Under the pieces are notes generated by a model, which made no database searches, was not told where the DNA came from, and was given only the letters and a program-made list of their open reading frames with translations. This document shows, one piece after another, positions 8,739 through 21,762 of a DNA stretch of 64,000 bases. Position 1 is the stretch's first letter. Each line of letters starts with the position of its first letter. Origin of the DNA: Nevskia ramosa DSM 11499 (lineage in GTDB: Bacteria > Pseudomonadota > Gammaproteobacteria > Nevskiales > Nevskiaceae); contig NZ_ATVI01000007.1 in the NCBI RefSeq assembly GCF_000420645.1, positions 372,001 to 436,000 on the forward strand. Reading direction: 5' to 3'. The position numbers and the translations under genes were made by a program.

Positions 8739-8753
8739 TGGTCCGGAAATTGC
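8739..8753 (+). promoter_or_regulatory. Sigma-54-like site facing the regulator gene in antisense
   Basis: TGGTCC-GGAAA-TTGC on the plus strand keeps the -24 GG, the -12 GC and the spacing of a sigma-54 promoter. No plus-strand gene follows; transcription would run antisense into the 3' end of the NarL-type regulator. It could be chance, or the promoter of a small or antisense RNA. Confidence 0.3.
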
Positions 8754-8818
8754 CCTCGCCGGTCCGGATACAAGCTTTGGGCGAGGCCGTGCTCTCGGCC
8801 TGGGCAAGTCCACACCGC

Positions 8819-9454
8819 TCAGCTTTCCGCGCCTTCCAGACCGGTGCGGATCGCGTAGCGCATCAGCGCATTGGTGCCATACAGACCGAGCGCATCCATC
8901 ATTCGCGCCCGGTGGGTTTCGACGGTCTTGGTGCTGATGCCCATCAACTGGGCGATTTCCTTGGTCGACTTGCCGCGGGCAATCATCTGCAGCACCTGCT
9001 GCTGGCGGCGCGGCAGGGTCACGCTGTCCTCGGCACGCGCCGATTTGCGCACCCCGACCAGCGTGTGCGACACGCTCGGGCTTAAGTACGTCTGACGCTT
9101 GGCCACCGCCTTCAGCGCCAGTTCCAGCTCCACCGCTTCGCCCTGCTTGGACAGATAGCCAACCGCGCCAGCCTTCAGCGCCGCCCGCACCTGCGAAGCC
9201 TCGGAGCGCGCCGACAGCACCATGACCATGGTCTGCGGGTAGTGGCGGCGGATCTGCTGCAGCACGTCGAGGCCGTTGATCGTCGGCAGGGTCAGGTCGA
9301 TCAGCGCCAGATCCGGCTGCTGCCGGGCGACCAGTTCCAGCAACTGCTGGCCATCGCCGGTTTCGCCAAGCACCTCGATGCCAACGATCGCTTCGCAGAG
9401 CTTGCGAATGCCGGCACGAACCAGCGGCTGGGAATCGGCGAGGACGAGTCGCAT
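8819..9454 (-). CDS. NarL/FixJ-type response regulator
   Basis: A 211-residue two-domain regulator: receiver (1-120, phospho-acceptor D53 in LALIDLTLP, S81, K103) and a LuxR-type helix-turn-helix (about 147-205, including IAQLMGISTKTVETHRARMM). It should bind DNA as a phosphorylated dimer. The start at 9454 (MRLVLADSQP) matches the family; the longer upstream frame is not needed. It sits between the PilZ-like gene and rpoN2 in the flagellar regulatory block, so a role in motility or surface behaviour is likely. No sensor kinase is nearby. Confidence 0.9.
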   Translation of the reverse strand: MRLVLADSQPLVRAGIRKLCEAIVGIEVLGETGDGQQLLELVARQQPDLALIDLTLPTINGLDVLQQIRRHYPQTMVMVLSARSEASQVRAALKAGAVGYLSKQGEAVELELALKAVAKRQTYLSPSVSHTLVGVRKSARAEDSVTLPRRQQQVLQMIARGKSTKEIAQLMGISTKTVETHRARMMDALGLYGTNALMRYAIRTGLEGAES

Positions 9455-9516
9455 GGCAAACAGGTGATCCGACACGAAAGATAGCCGCAGTCTAGCGCCG
9501 CGCCATCTCGGCGGGC

Positions 9517-10104
9517 TCAGCTCGTGGACGTCCGGCCCCTGACCGGCAGCCGTCCGGCAATCGCCCGGCGGTGACGCAGGAAGACGTGGCGTTCGAGTGC
9601 GGTCTGCAGCGCATCGCCGAACGCTTCGAAACAAGCGTGACGTTCATCGCCATCGACGTGGACGATGCGCGCCGGCCAGACCAGCGGCTGCGGCACGCTG
9701 CGGTTCAGGCGCAGGGATACCAGACCGACGTCTCCGAGCGCCTGTTCACCGCTGAACACCAGGCCCTGCCAGGACAGACGCACCCGGCGCGCTTCCGCCG
9801 TCGGTGCGTTCTGGCTGACCAGAAAGCCGAGCAGATCGATGACCAGATTCAGCTTCTGGTTCAGCCGCGCGATCTCGGCATCGATCGGCGAATTTTCATC
9901 GGCCGTAGTTCCACTGCCGCGCTGCTCGTCGAGCAGGGCGACGGCCGCGAGCACGCGCAGATTGTCTTCGTTGAACTGCTCCAGGCGGACGGCGCCGGGC
10001 AATGCGGCCAGCGGCGTCCAGCTGACCGGCATGGCAGAGTCATAGCTCAGCGCATCGCCGAGCGGAGCACTGACAACGGCAGTCATCGGAGTCGGATCAG
10101 GCAT
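9517..10104 (-). CDS. PilZ-like flagellar-cluster protein
   Basis: A 195-residue soluble protein. The N-terminal half is helical (about residues 35-95, ending in a coiled stretch DAEIARLNQKLNLVIDLLG). The C-terminal half (about 100-180) looks like a PilZ beta-barrel, but the c-di-GMP motifs are degenerate: RRVR then LSWQG, where D/NxSxxG is expected. Proteins of this type lie between fliS and rpoN2 in xanthomonads. A GGAG ribosome site sits 7 bases before the chosen ATG. It may work as a c-di-GMP-independent partner in flagellar control; assignment rests on position plus weak motif match. Confidence 0.6.
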   Translation of the reverse strand: MPDPTPMTAVVSAPLGDALSYDSAMPVSWTPLAALPGAVRLEQFNEDNLRVLAAVALLDEQRGSGTTADENSPIDAEIARLNQKLNLVIDLLGFLVSQNAPTAEARRVRLSWQGLVFSGEQALGDVGLVSLRLNRSVPQPLVWPARIVHVDGDERHACFEAFGDALQTALERHVFLRHRRAIAGRLPVRGRTSTS

Positions 10105-10166
10105 GAAGGGCTCCGTGCAAGGCCTGCGCCCAGCCAGCGAGCGACGGATAGCCGACGCGCCCTGCC

Positions 10167-10438
10167 CTAGGGTCTGTTGACATCGCTTTGGTCGCTGCGG
10201 CGGAGGTCGTTTTTGCCCAGTGCAACGAACGAGGAGCGGCCAATGGCCGACCCATTGGCGCGACGAGAGAGGCAGCAATGGGCAAAAACGATCCCGCCCC
10301 GAAGGGTTGCGGCCAAAAAGCCGCCGGGACGTCGTTGCGAACCTTGACCATAGGTAAGCTATGGCCTGCGGTTCGCGCCTCGCCCGGCGGCTTTTTGACT
10401 CGCAACGCAGCGATCAAAGTGATGTCGGCAGACCCTAG
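10167..10438. mobile_element. MITE-like element with 33-bp terminal inverted repeats and nested hairpins
   Basis: The ends, 10167-10199 and 10406-10438, are inverted copies matching at 29 of 33 positions, both starting CTAGGGTCTG. Inside are two further stem arms: GTTTTTGCCCA (10209-10219) with TGGGCAAAAAC (10279-10289), and GCCGCCGGG (10320-10328) with CCCGGCGGC (10383-10391). The second arm has A5 on one side and T5 on the other, like a bidirectional terminator. It encloses smaller hairpins (GCGAACC/GGTTCGC and CCATAG/CTATGG). There is no convincing coding frame. The right end touches the fliS stop codon. It looks like a non-autonomous transposable element; the family is unknown to me. Confidence 0.75.
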
Positions 10439-10439
10439 A

Positions 10440-10841
10440 TCAATGCGCCTTGGCGCGCGCCGTGATCAGGTCCCAGGCGCTCTTGATCTCGCGCAGCAGG
10501 CCGATCACTTCATCGACGGCTGCGGGATCGTCGGCCAGGTTGGCAGCCGGCAAGCGGCCGAGCATGTAGTCGTAGAGGCGGCGCAGATTGCGGGCGATGT
10601 CGCCGCCAGCATCGACATCGAGCACCAGCCGCAGATGCTCGATGATCGACATCGCCGAGGTCAGGTAGTGATGCTTGGCTTCGCGCTCCTGGCGCAGCAT
10701 CGCGCCGCGGGCATACGCCAGCCGATCGATCGCGCCACCGAGCAGCATCTCGATCAGCTTGACCGGATCGGTCTCGACGGTCGCCGCCGCGATGCCGGTC
10801 TGGCGGTACTGGTTCATCGCGGAATTCATGTAGTGGGCCAT
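10440..10841 (-). CDS. fliS: Flagellin export chaperone FliS
   Basis: FliS binds the C-terminal helix of flagellin in the cytoplasm and stops early polymerisation. The 133-residue protein has the family hallmarks: MNSAMNQYRQT near the N-terminus and DPVKLIEMLLGGAIDRL followed by a helical bundle. In related genomes it directly follows fliD; here it is cut off from fliD by the 6.6-kb metal-efflux block. It has its own sigma-28 promoter. The minus-strand stop codon abuts the hairpin element, which may serve as its terminator. Confidence 0.92.
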   Translation of the reverse strand: MAHYMNSAMNQYRQTGIAAATVETDPVKLIEMLLGGAIDRLAYARGAMLRQEREAKHHYLTSAMSIIEHLRLVLDVDAGGDIARNLRRLYDYMLGRLPAANLADDPAAVDEVIGLLREIKSAWDLITARAKAH

Positions 10842-10869
10842 CGCCGGTTCCTTCGTTTGCCTGCTTCGT

Positions 10870-10896
10870 CTAACGGCCTCGCGGGCGGGAACTTGA
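10870..10896 (-). promoter_or_regulatory. Sigma-28 (FliA) promoter of fliS
   Basis: On the minus strand: TCAAGTTC, 11 bases, GCCGTTAG. The consensus is TAAAGTTT-N11-GCCGATAA. The spacing is exact and the GCCG core is intact. It lies about 30 bases before the fliS start, and its -35 is nearly the same as that of fliC. Confidence 0.78.
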
Positions 10897-10962
10897 GTGC
10901 GATGTGGCCTTCATCGATCGTCATTCATTCGGACCCATGCTCGGCTCTGCTACCCTTTCAGC

Positions 10963-11364
10963 GTGATCACCACTCGCCCCTTGCTGCTGGTTCTGGCCTG
11001 CATTGCCGTACTGGTGATGCGGCTTGGCGGCGTTCACCAGCATCTCTGCTTCGATGGCTCGGAAGCACCGAGCGCGCTGCACTTCGTCGATGGCGGGCTG
11101 CATCACATCGAGACGGCAGGCGGCGATCTGATCAACGACGACGTGCATCACCACGATGTCGAAGTCTCGGCCGCTGACGATGGCGTGACCCAGCTGCCGT
11201 CGCTCGATCTGCCGGTGCTGGCGCTGCTGATCGCCGCCAGCTTGCTGCTGCCGCTGGCCCGGCGCAGTGGCTTGCGCCCTGCCCGCCTGGTCGCCCGTCC
11301 CTCTCCATCTCCACAGCATTTACGGCCGCCACTGCGCGGTCCACCCCGTTTCTCCTTCGCGTGA
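10963..11364 (+). CDS. Small His/Asp-rich membrane-anchored protein upstream of czcC
   Basis: A 133-residue protein starting at GTG 10963. It has an N-terminal hydrophobic signal/anchor (LLLVLACIAVLVM), a middle segment rich in His and Asp (HHIETAGGDLINDDVHHHDVE) that could bind metal ions, a second hydrophobic helix (VLALLIAASLLLPLA, about 85-100) and a basic, proline-rich tail. Short proteins with this layout often precede czc-type operons. It is 83 bases before czcC on the same strand. A periplasmic metal-sensing or buffering role is inference; the family is not one I can name. Confidence 0.65.
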   Translation: MITTRPLLLVLACIAVLVMRLGGVHQHLCFDGSEAPSALHFVDGGLHHIETAGGDLINDDVHHHDVEVSAADDGVTQLPSLDLPVLALLIAASLLLPLARRSGLRPARLVARPSPSPQHLRPPLRGPPRFSFA

Positions 11365-11447
11365 TCTGAACGCGCCCGGCCGCTGAGGCTCGGGCATCGA
11401 ACGCCGCTGGCGCCATGCGCGCCGCGGCTTTGAGAAGGAGATGAACC

Positions 11448-12715
11448 ATGTGGTCGTCATTTGCCCGCCGGCTATGCGTCGGCGTGCTGTTGTTGCTTCC
11501 CGTCGCGGTCTTTGCCGAAACGGAGGCGCCTCTGGAAGGCCCGCCGATCCGGCTTGCGCAAGCGATCGCCCAAGCCTTGGAAAAGAACCCGGACCTCGCC
11601 GCCTTCGGCTACGAGTTCCGCGCCCAGGATGGCCGCAGCGTGCAGGCCGCGCTGGTGCCGAATCCGCTGCTGAACCTGACGGTCGAAGATGCACTCGGCA
11701 GCGGTGCCCGCAGCGGCATCGATAGCGCCGAGTTCACCATCAGCCTCAGCCAGGTACTGGAGCGCGGCGCGCGGCAGGGCCGCATCGCCCTTGCCTCGGC
11801 CGGACGCGACAAGCTGGCCGCCACACAGCTCGAGAAGCTGGTCGACACCGCGGCTGAAACGGCGCGCCGCTACGGCCATGTGCTGTCCGATCAGGCGCAG
11901 CTGGTGGTCACTCACGAAGCGATCGAGCTGGCGCAGCAGACCGTCGACATGGCGCGCAAGCGGGTCAAGGCGGGCGCCGTGCCGTCGGCGGAAGTGGCTC
12001 GCGCGATGGCAGCGCTGGCGCGGGCCGAGCTGGAACACGAGCACGCCGAGCACGAACTGCTGACCAGCCGCCGCCAGCTCGCTTCGCTATGGGGCGATCG
12101 CGAACCGGCGTTCGGCACGGCGCTCGGCGATCTGATGGTGCTGCCGGAGCTGGCGCCGTTCGAAGCGCTGGCCGAGCGGCTGCAGGCCAATCCGGCGCTG
12201 CTGGCGTTCATCGCCGAACAGCGCGTGCGCGATGCCGAGCTGCAGCTCGCCGAGCAGCGCCGCAAGCCGGCCTGGCAGGTCTCTGCCGGCTTGCGCCGCT
12301 ACCAGTCCGGCAATGACTTCGCTGGCGTCTTCGGCCTGTCGATTCCGCTCGGCGTTCGCGATGCCGCGCAGGGCGCGGTAGCCGAAGCGCGAGCCTTGTC
12401 CGAACAGGTTTCGGTACAGCGCACGGCGGCGGAAACACGTGGCCTGACCCAGCTGTTCGAGCTGTTCCAGGAGCTGAAGCACGCGCGCACCGCCGCCGAC
12501 ACGCTGGACCGCGCGGTGCTGCCGCAGATGAACGAAGCCCTGCGCCAGACCGAGTACGCCTACAGCCGCGGCCGCTACGGCTATCAGGAACTGATCGCCG
12601 CCCAGAAAGAGCTGCTCGAAGCCCGCCGCGCGCGCATCCAGGCGGCCGCCGACGGCTGGGGCTTCGCCACCGAAATCGATCGTCTGACCGGCGCGCTGCC
12701 GGCCCGGACCACGCC

Positions 12716-12719
<4 letters not shown>
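11448..12719 (+). CDS. czcC: CzcC-type outer-membrane efflux channel
   Basis: Outer-membrane factor of a tripartite heavy-metal RND pump, related to TolC. It is 423 residues with a signal peptide (VGVLLLLPVAVFAE) and two outer-membrane-efflux repeats of long helices (for example LEKLVDTAAETARRYGHVLS and RVKAGAVPSAEVARAMAALA). A strong AAGGAG ribosome site precedes ATG 11448. Its stop overlaps the czcB start by 4 bases, so the two are coupled. Substrate (Zn/Co/Cd or similar) cannot be told from sequence alone. Confidence 0.9.
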
Positions 12720-17138
<4,419 letters not shown>

Positions 17139-17172
17139 TTGCTCTCGCGATCTCACAAAGGCTCGAGCGACG

Positions 17173-17499
17173 ATGATCCAGACGCTGGCGCTGTTCGCGG
17201 TGACCGCCGTCGCGGAAATCGTCGGCTGCTATCTGCCGTATCTCTGGCTGCGCAAGGGCGGCTCGGTGCTGCTGCTGATTCCGGCGGCAGCGAGCCTGGC
17301 GCTGTTCGCCTGGCTGCTGACCCTGCACCCGGAAGCCGCCGGCCGCACCTATGCCGCGTATGGCGGCGTCTATGTGCTGATCGCGCTGCTCTGGCTGTGG
17401 GGTGTCGACGGCATTCGGCCGGATCACTGGGATCTGGCCGGTGCCGCGTTCGTGTTCGCAGGTCTGCTGCTGATCTATTTCGGGCCGCGCAACGCCTGA
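17173..17499 (+). CDS. YnfA family (UPF0060) membrane protein
   Basis: A 108-residue protein with four membrane helices and the family start [18 protein letters not shown]; related at fold level to small multidrug resistance transporters. It ends [11 protein letters not shown] as in YnfA. It follows czcA by 34 bases on the same strand and ends 13 bases before the convergent fliD stop, so it is the last gene of the metal block. Its substrate is unknown. Confidence 0.88.
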   Translation: MIQTLALFAVTAVAEIVGCYLPYLWLRKGGSVLLLIPAAASLALFAWLLTLHPEAAGRTYAAYGGVYVLIALLWLWGVDGIRPDHWDLAGAAFVFAGLLLIYFGPRNA

Positions 17500-17512
17500 G
17501 CGCCGCGTCCAA

Positions 17513-18844
17513 TCAGCTCAGCTTGGCCAGTTGCTGAGTCAGATACGAACTGGTGGAGCTGAGCTTGGACATCAGCGTATCGAGCGCCGTGAACTGCGCG
17601 CGGGTGCGCGCCTCATACGCCTGGATGCGGACATCGACAGCGGTCTGCTGCTTGCCGAGATCCTTGAGCCGAGAGTTCAGACCATCGGTCTTCGCCTGCA
17701 GCTGGCCATCGTCGGCGAGCAGGGTCGTGGTCAGCGCCGACATCTTGGTCGCCAGGCCATCGGTACCGGCGAACAGGCGCTGCACGGCGGCGAAATCGGT
17801 GCTGGTCGCCTTGTTGAACTTGGTGGTGTCGGAGATCAGCGTGCCGTCTGCGGAGGTGGTGATGCCGATCGCCGACAGCGTCTTGTAGACGCCGGCAGTA
17901 TCGGCGCTGCCGCCGATGACGTTGCGCAGCTGCTGGGTGGCCGACAGCACCGTGGAGTCACCGAGCAGGATGCCCGCCGTCTTCGCGACCGGATCGAACT
18001 TGGTCTGGGTGGCAATGAACTTGACGACGTTGTTGTAGGCGTTGACGAAGGTCGCCACCGCCGCTTCCGAGGCTTTCTGATCGAGACCCACGGTCAGCGT
18101 GGTGCTGGTGCCCGGCTCGGCCTTGACCAGGTTCAAGGTCAGGCCATCGACGGCAGTAGTCACCGCATTGCTGCTGCTGGTAGTGGTGAAGCCATCGACC
18201 TTGACCACGGCATCGGCCGCCGGCTGAGACTCCGTGGTGTTGAAGATCGAACTGGTGACGCTGACCGCATTGGCGGTGCCGGTGGCGCGGCTGGTCAGCA
18301 GCAGGCGGGCACCGCTGCCGTCGGAAACGATGGCGGCACCGACGCCGCTGTTGTCGCTGGCGGCATTGATCTTGTCGCGCAGGTCGGCCAGCGTGTTGGC
18401 CGGGCTGGTGAGATTGACGGTGAATGATTTGCCGCCGACGGCGAGCGTGACATCGCCATCGCCAACGACAGCGCTGCTGCTGGCGTACAGATCACTGGCG
18501 CGCTTGTTGGCCGCGGCCAGCGACACGACTTCCACCGAGTAGTTGCCGGCCACCGCCTTGTTCTCGGCGCTGGCGCTGAAGTAGTCAGGCTTGGCTGGCG
18601 TGGCCGTGAGCTTGCCAAGGCTGCTGGCGGCGCCGTTGCTGCCGGGCAGCAGCGCTTTCGAAGCGGTCTGCAGATTGGCCAGTGCCGAGCGGAAATTGGC
18701 CAGTGCCGAGATCGAGGTATTGGCGCGCGTGGTGGCGATCGAGATGCGTTGATCGGCCGGGCCGCGCTCGGCGGCAACCAGCTGCGAGACGATGCTGGCG
18801 ACATCGAGCCCGGAGCCGATGCCGGCGGAAGTGATGGCGGCCAT
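17513..18844 (-). CDS. fliD: Flagellar cap protein FliD
   Basis: FliD caps the growing filament and guides flagellin folding. The 443-residue protein has the conserved N-terminus (SAGIGSGLDVASIVSQLVAAE), the D2-D3 central beta region, and a C-terminal coiled domain (LNSRLKDLGKQQTAVDVRIQAYEARTRAQFTALDTLMSKL, in parts). It lies 10 bases after flaG. The usual next gene, fliS, is 6.7 kb away beyond the czc block. Confidence 0.95.
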   Translation of the reverse strand: MAAITSAGIGSGLDVASIVSQLVAAERGPADQRISIATTRANTSISALANFRSALANLQTASKALLPGSNGAASSLGKLTATPAKPDYFSASAENKAVAGNYSVEVVSLAAANKRASDLYASSSAVVGDGDVTLAVGGKSFTVNLTSPANTLADLRDKINAASDNSGVGAAIVSDGSGARLLLTSRATGTANAVSVTSSIFNTTESQPAADAVVKVDGFTTTSSSNAVTTAVDGLTLNLVKAEPGTSTTLTVGLDQKASEAAVATFVNAYNNVVKFIATQTKFDPVAKTAGILLGDSTVLSATQQLRNVIGGSADTAGVYKTLSAIGITTSADGTLISDTTKFNKATSTDFAAVQRLFAGTDGLATKMSALTTTLLADDGQLQAKTDGLNSRLKDLGKQQTAVDVRIQAYEARTRAQFTALDTLMSKLSSTSSYLTQQLAKLS

Positions 18845-18854
18845 GAAGATTCTC

Positions 18855-19244
18855 CTAAGCGATGCGCTTGATCAAGGTGCCCAGCGCTTCGTCGAGTGCT
18901 TTCGAAACGCGCAGCGCTTCCTCGGTCGGCATCTGGCGCAGCACCGTGCCGTCCTGGGCGTCGACGACCGACACCACGGTGCGGCCGCTGTCTTCGTCGA
19001 TGCTGAAACGCAGATCGGTGCGGCTGTCCTTGAAACGCTGATTGAGATCGTCGACCGCCTGGGCAAGCTGCGCAGGCTGGGCGGCGATATCGGTAGCAGC
19101 CAGGCTCGACGGCTGGAGCACGGCTGGAATGGAATTCGTCTGCGCCGAACCCGGCGCAGCGATGACGGAAACGGCAAGACGATCCACGCCCCCACTCATC
19201 ATGGGGGCCTGGATCGTGCTGACTGCGGTACTGGTCAGGGACAT
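18855..19244 (-). CDS. flaG: FlaG family protein
   Basis: A 129-residue protein of the FlaG family, which influences filament length. The C-terminal half contains the typical LAQAVDDLNQRFKDSRTDL and FSIDEDSGRTVVSVVDAQ stretches, followed by VLRQMPTEEALRVSKAL. It lies between fliC and fliD, the usual place. No separate promoter was seen before it, and a hairpin separates it from fliC, so it may depend on read-through. Confidence 0.88.
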   Translation of the reverse strand: MSLTSTAVSTIQAPMMSGGVDRLAVSVIAAPGSAQTNSIPAVLQPSSLAATDIAAQPAQLAQAVDDLNQRFKDSRTDLRFSIDEDSGRTVVSVVDAQDGTVLRQMPTEEALRVSKALDEALGTLIKRIA

Positions 19245-19258
19245 GGCTGTCGCCCTCT

Positions 19259-19310
19259 AAAAAATCCAACCTCCGGCTTGTCGTCCCCGATCAGAACGAC
19301 AAGCCGAAGG
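19259..19310 (-). terminator. Terminator after fliC
   Basis: On the minus strand an 11-bp stem (CGGCTTGTCGT with ACGACAAGCCG, 19274-19306, extendable with two mismatches) is followed nine bases later by TTTTTT. It lies in the 88-base gap between fliC and flaG, so it could reduce flaG-fliD expression relative to flagellin. Confidence 0.6.
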
Positions 19311-19332
19311 CCGGACCCGTCCTACGTTTTAC

Positions 19333-20484
19333 TTAGCGGAGCAGGCTCAACACGCTCTGCGGAGCCGAGTTGGCCTGCGACAGGATCGCGGTGCCGGCCT
19401 GCTGCAGGATCTGGCCGCGGGTGAGCGCAGCGGTTTCCTTGGCAAAATCAGCATCCTGGATGCGGCTGCGTGAAGCCGACAGATTCTCCGACGTCGAAGC
19501 GATGTTCGAGACCACCGAGCTGAAGCGGTTCTGGATTGCACCGAGGTTGGCACGGGCCGAGTTGATCTGGCCGAGCGCCGAATCGATCTGCTTGATCGCC
19601 AGCGAGGAACCGGCGTAGCTCGACAGATCCAGCGAGGTCAGGCCGGTGGTGGTGCTCGCCGTGCCGGTGACGCCGGTGGCGCCATCGAAGCCGGTGGCCG
19701 TGCCGTCATCGGTACCGCCGACGGTGATGTTGGACTCCGAGCTCAGCACGATCTTGCCGGTCGAGGCATCGAAGGCGGCGTTGACGCCGGTGGTGGTCGA
19801 GCTGTTGTTGATCGCATCGACAACCTGGCCGACGCGCTGCTGCGAGGTGCCGGCAGCACCGATCTGGGTGCTGATGTCGGTACCGTTGATGGTCAGCGTG
19901 CCGGCCACCGGAGCGGTCAGGACGCTGATGCCGGAGACGGCGCTGGACTGGGCGCTGGCCGAAGTCACCGAGCCGAGCGCCGCCGTGTTGGCGTCGACCA
20001 GCGAGCTGACGGTGATCGTTTCGCCGGCATTGGCACCGACCTGGAATACGGCCGAGGTGAAGCTACCGTCGATCAGGCTGACGCCGTTGAACTTGGTCTG
20101 GTTGGCAACGCGGTCGACTTCGCTGAGCAGCTGCGAGGCTTCGGTCTGCAGCGCGGCACGGTCGGTGGCGCTGTTCGAGGCATTCGCCGACTGCACGGCC
20201 AGTTCACGGACGCGCTGCAGGTTGTTGGTGACTTCGCCCAGCGCGCCTTCAGCGGTCTGCGCCAGCGAGATGCCGTCATTGGCATTGCGCGAGGCGACAT
20301 CGAGGCCGCGGATCTGCGAGGTGAAGCGATCGGCGATGGCGAGGCCGGCGGCATCGTCCTTCGCGCTGTTGATGCGCAGGCCCGACGACAGGCGCTGCAG
20401 GGAGGTGTTCAGGGCGCCCTGAGACGACGACAGATTGCGCTGCGCGTTCAGAGACGCCACGTTGGTGTTGATGATTGCGGCCAT
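19333..20484 (-). CDS. fliC: Flagellin FliC
   Basis: The filament subunit, 383 residues. The conserved D0/D1 helices are at the N-terminus ([40 protein letters not shown]) and the C-terminus ([20 protein letters not shown] to the end LSLLR). The variable middle (about 150-290) is rich in Ser, Thr, Gly and Ala. Start ATG 20484 is chosen because AGGAG lies 8 bases upstream; an ATG two codons earlier is too close. Only one flagellin gene is in the window. Confidence 0.97.
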   Translation of the reverse strand: MAAIINTNVASLNAQRNLSSSQGALNTSLQRLSSGLRINSAKDDAAGLAIADRFTSQIRGLDVASRNANDGISLAQTAEGALGEVTNNLQRVRELAVQSANASNSATDRAALQTEASQLLSEVDRVANQTKFNGVSLIDGSFTSAVFQVGANAGETITVSSLVDANTAALGSVTSASAQSSAVSGISVLTAPVAGTLTINGTDISTQIGAAGTSQQRVGQVVDAINNSSTTTGVNAAFDASTGKIVLSSESNITVGGTDDGTATGFDGATGVTGTASTTTGLTSLDLSSYAGSSLAIKQIDSALGQINSARANLGAIQNRFSSVVSNIASTSENLSASRSRIQDADFAKETAALTRGQILQQAGTAILSQANSAPQSVLSLLR

Positions 20485-20599
20485 GGTCATTGCTCCTGGT
20501 GAGGTGGGTCTCGGCAGGTCTGATCCGTGTCGAGGGTGCTGCGAGAAAGCGGGGAAAGATGGGCTTTGCTTCGGTGCTGCCTTGCTGCTCTTGGAGGAT

Positions 20600-20626
20600 T
20601 TAGCGGTCCGCCCCGGCAAAACTTGA
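20600..20626 (-). promoter_or_regulatory. Sigma-28 (FliA) promoter of fliC
   Basis: On the minus strand: TCAAGTTT, 11 bases, ACCGCTAA, against TAAAGTTT-N11-GCCGATAA. It gives a leader of about 105 bases before the fliC start. Confidence 0.8.
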
Positions 20627-20904
20627 CTCGCAGCGGATTGACACCGACCAGCGGTAGCAGCGCGCGGAAGTTCGGTGATGAGGGCGCTTTGGACAGCGGC
20701 TCGTGAATGCCTTGGAAACGAAGCGAGAACAAATCGTCAATGTCTGATGAAATTTGCAAGTCATTGTCGATATTCGATTTTTCAGGCTCTCGAGCCGCAT
20801 CTGCCGGCTCTCGGCGCTCGTACCCCGAAGGCGTCGACAGCTCGCAGCGCAAGCCCTGCGCTCGCACAAGCCTGACGACGCCTCATCCACTGGAGACTAG
20901 AAAA
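20627..20904. other. Intergenic region between fliC and DUF4394 gene
   Basis: The fliC promoter side is described separately. The rest includes an AT-richer stretch (about 20720-20790) that probably holds the promoter of the plus-strand gene, but I found no clear -35/-10 pair and no other feature. Confidence 0.3.
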
Positions 20905-21750
20905 ATGTCACTCAGGAAGAATCTGCTGCTCGCTTCAACGCTCGCTTTCGGCTGCACCGGCACTGCCTCGGCACTGACCCTGGTCGGCGTCACCAGCAAC
21001 AACAGCCTTGTTTCATACGACAGCAATGCCGCCGTGCCGTTTTCGGTGACCGCCCGTCTCGGCGGATTCACCGCCGGCGATACCACGCTGGTCGGAATCG
21101 ACTATCGCGTGCAGGACGGCGCCCTGTACGGCGTCGGCAACAACAGCGGCGTCTACCGGATCGACGCCGCAACCGGTGCAATGACCTACCTGCACACGCT
21201 CAGCGTGACGCTCGATGCCGCTGCCACCGGGTTCGGCGTCGACTTCAATCCTGCTGCGGACCGCCTTCGCATCGTCAGCAACACCGGGCAGAACCTGCGC
21301 CACAACATCGGCACCGGCATCACGCTGCTCGACGATCCGCTCGACTACGCCCCGGGCGCGGTGCTCAACGGCATCGGCCCGACGGCGCTCGGCATCAGCG
21401 CCGTGGCCTATACCAACAACGATCTGCTGACCACCACCGCCACCACGCTGTTCTCGATCGACACCAGCCTTGACCAGGTGGCGCTGATTTCGCCGCCGAA
21501 CAACGGCTCGCTGGCGGCGATCGGCAGTCTCGAACGCGACGTGACCGGCCCGGTCGGCTTCGATGTGCTGAGCTCGCTGAATCCGGCTGGCAAGACGATC
21601 GCCAACACCGGCTATCTGTCGATCAACAACACCGACACGACGGCGACGCTGTTCACCGTCAACCTGTCCACCGGCGGTCTGAGCACAATCGCCACCACGC
21701 CACGCATCGGCGCCCGTCTGGTTGCGATCGCGGCGCCGCTGGGGCAGTAA
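20905..21750 (+). CDS. Secreted DUF4394 protein
   Basis: A 281-residue protein with a signal peptide (KNLLLASTLAFGCTGTASA) and then a single DUF4394 domain: repeated beta-strand units such as LVGIDYRVQDGALYGVGNNS and GFGVDFNPAADRLRIVSNTG, suggesting a propeller-like fold. The function of the family is unknown. A GGAG lies 11 bases before ATG 20905. It sits alone between fliC and a convergent GFA gene, with a strong terminator after it. Confidence 0.85.
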   Translation: MSLRKNLLLASTLAFGCTGTASALTLVGVTSNNSLVSYDSNAAVPFSVTARLGGFTAGDTTLVGIDYRVQDGALYGVGNNSGVYRIDAATGAMTYLHTLSVTLDAAATGFGVDFNPAADRLRIVSNTGQNLRHNIGTGITLLDDPLDYAPGAVLNGIGPTALGISAVAYTNNDLLTTTATTLFSIDTSLDQVALISPPNNGSLAAIGSLERDVTGPVGFDVLSSLNPAGKTIANTGYLSINNTDTTATLFTVNLSTGGLSTIATTPRIGARLVAIAAPLGQ

Positions 21751-21762
21751 TCAGTCAGCAAG

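Noticed and set aside
10167-10438. CRISPR or tandem-repeat array in the hairpin region
   Set aside because: The repeats are inverted and of different sequence, without spacers; better explained as one element with nested hairpins.
10188-11177. 329-codon frame running through the hairpin element and fliS
   Set aside because: It crosses palindromic non-coding DNA and the antisense of fliS; the product has no domain.
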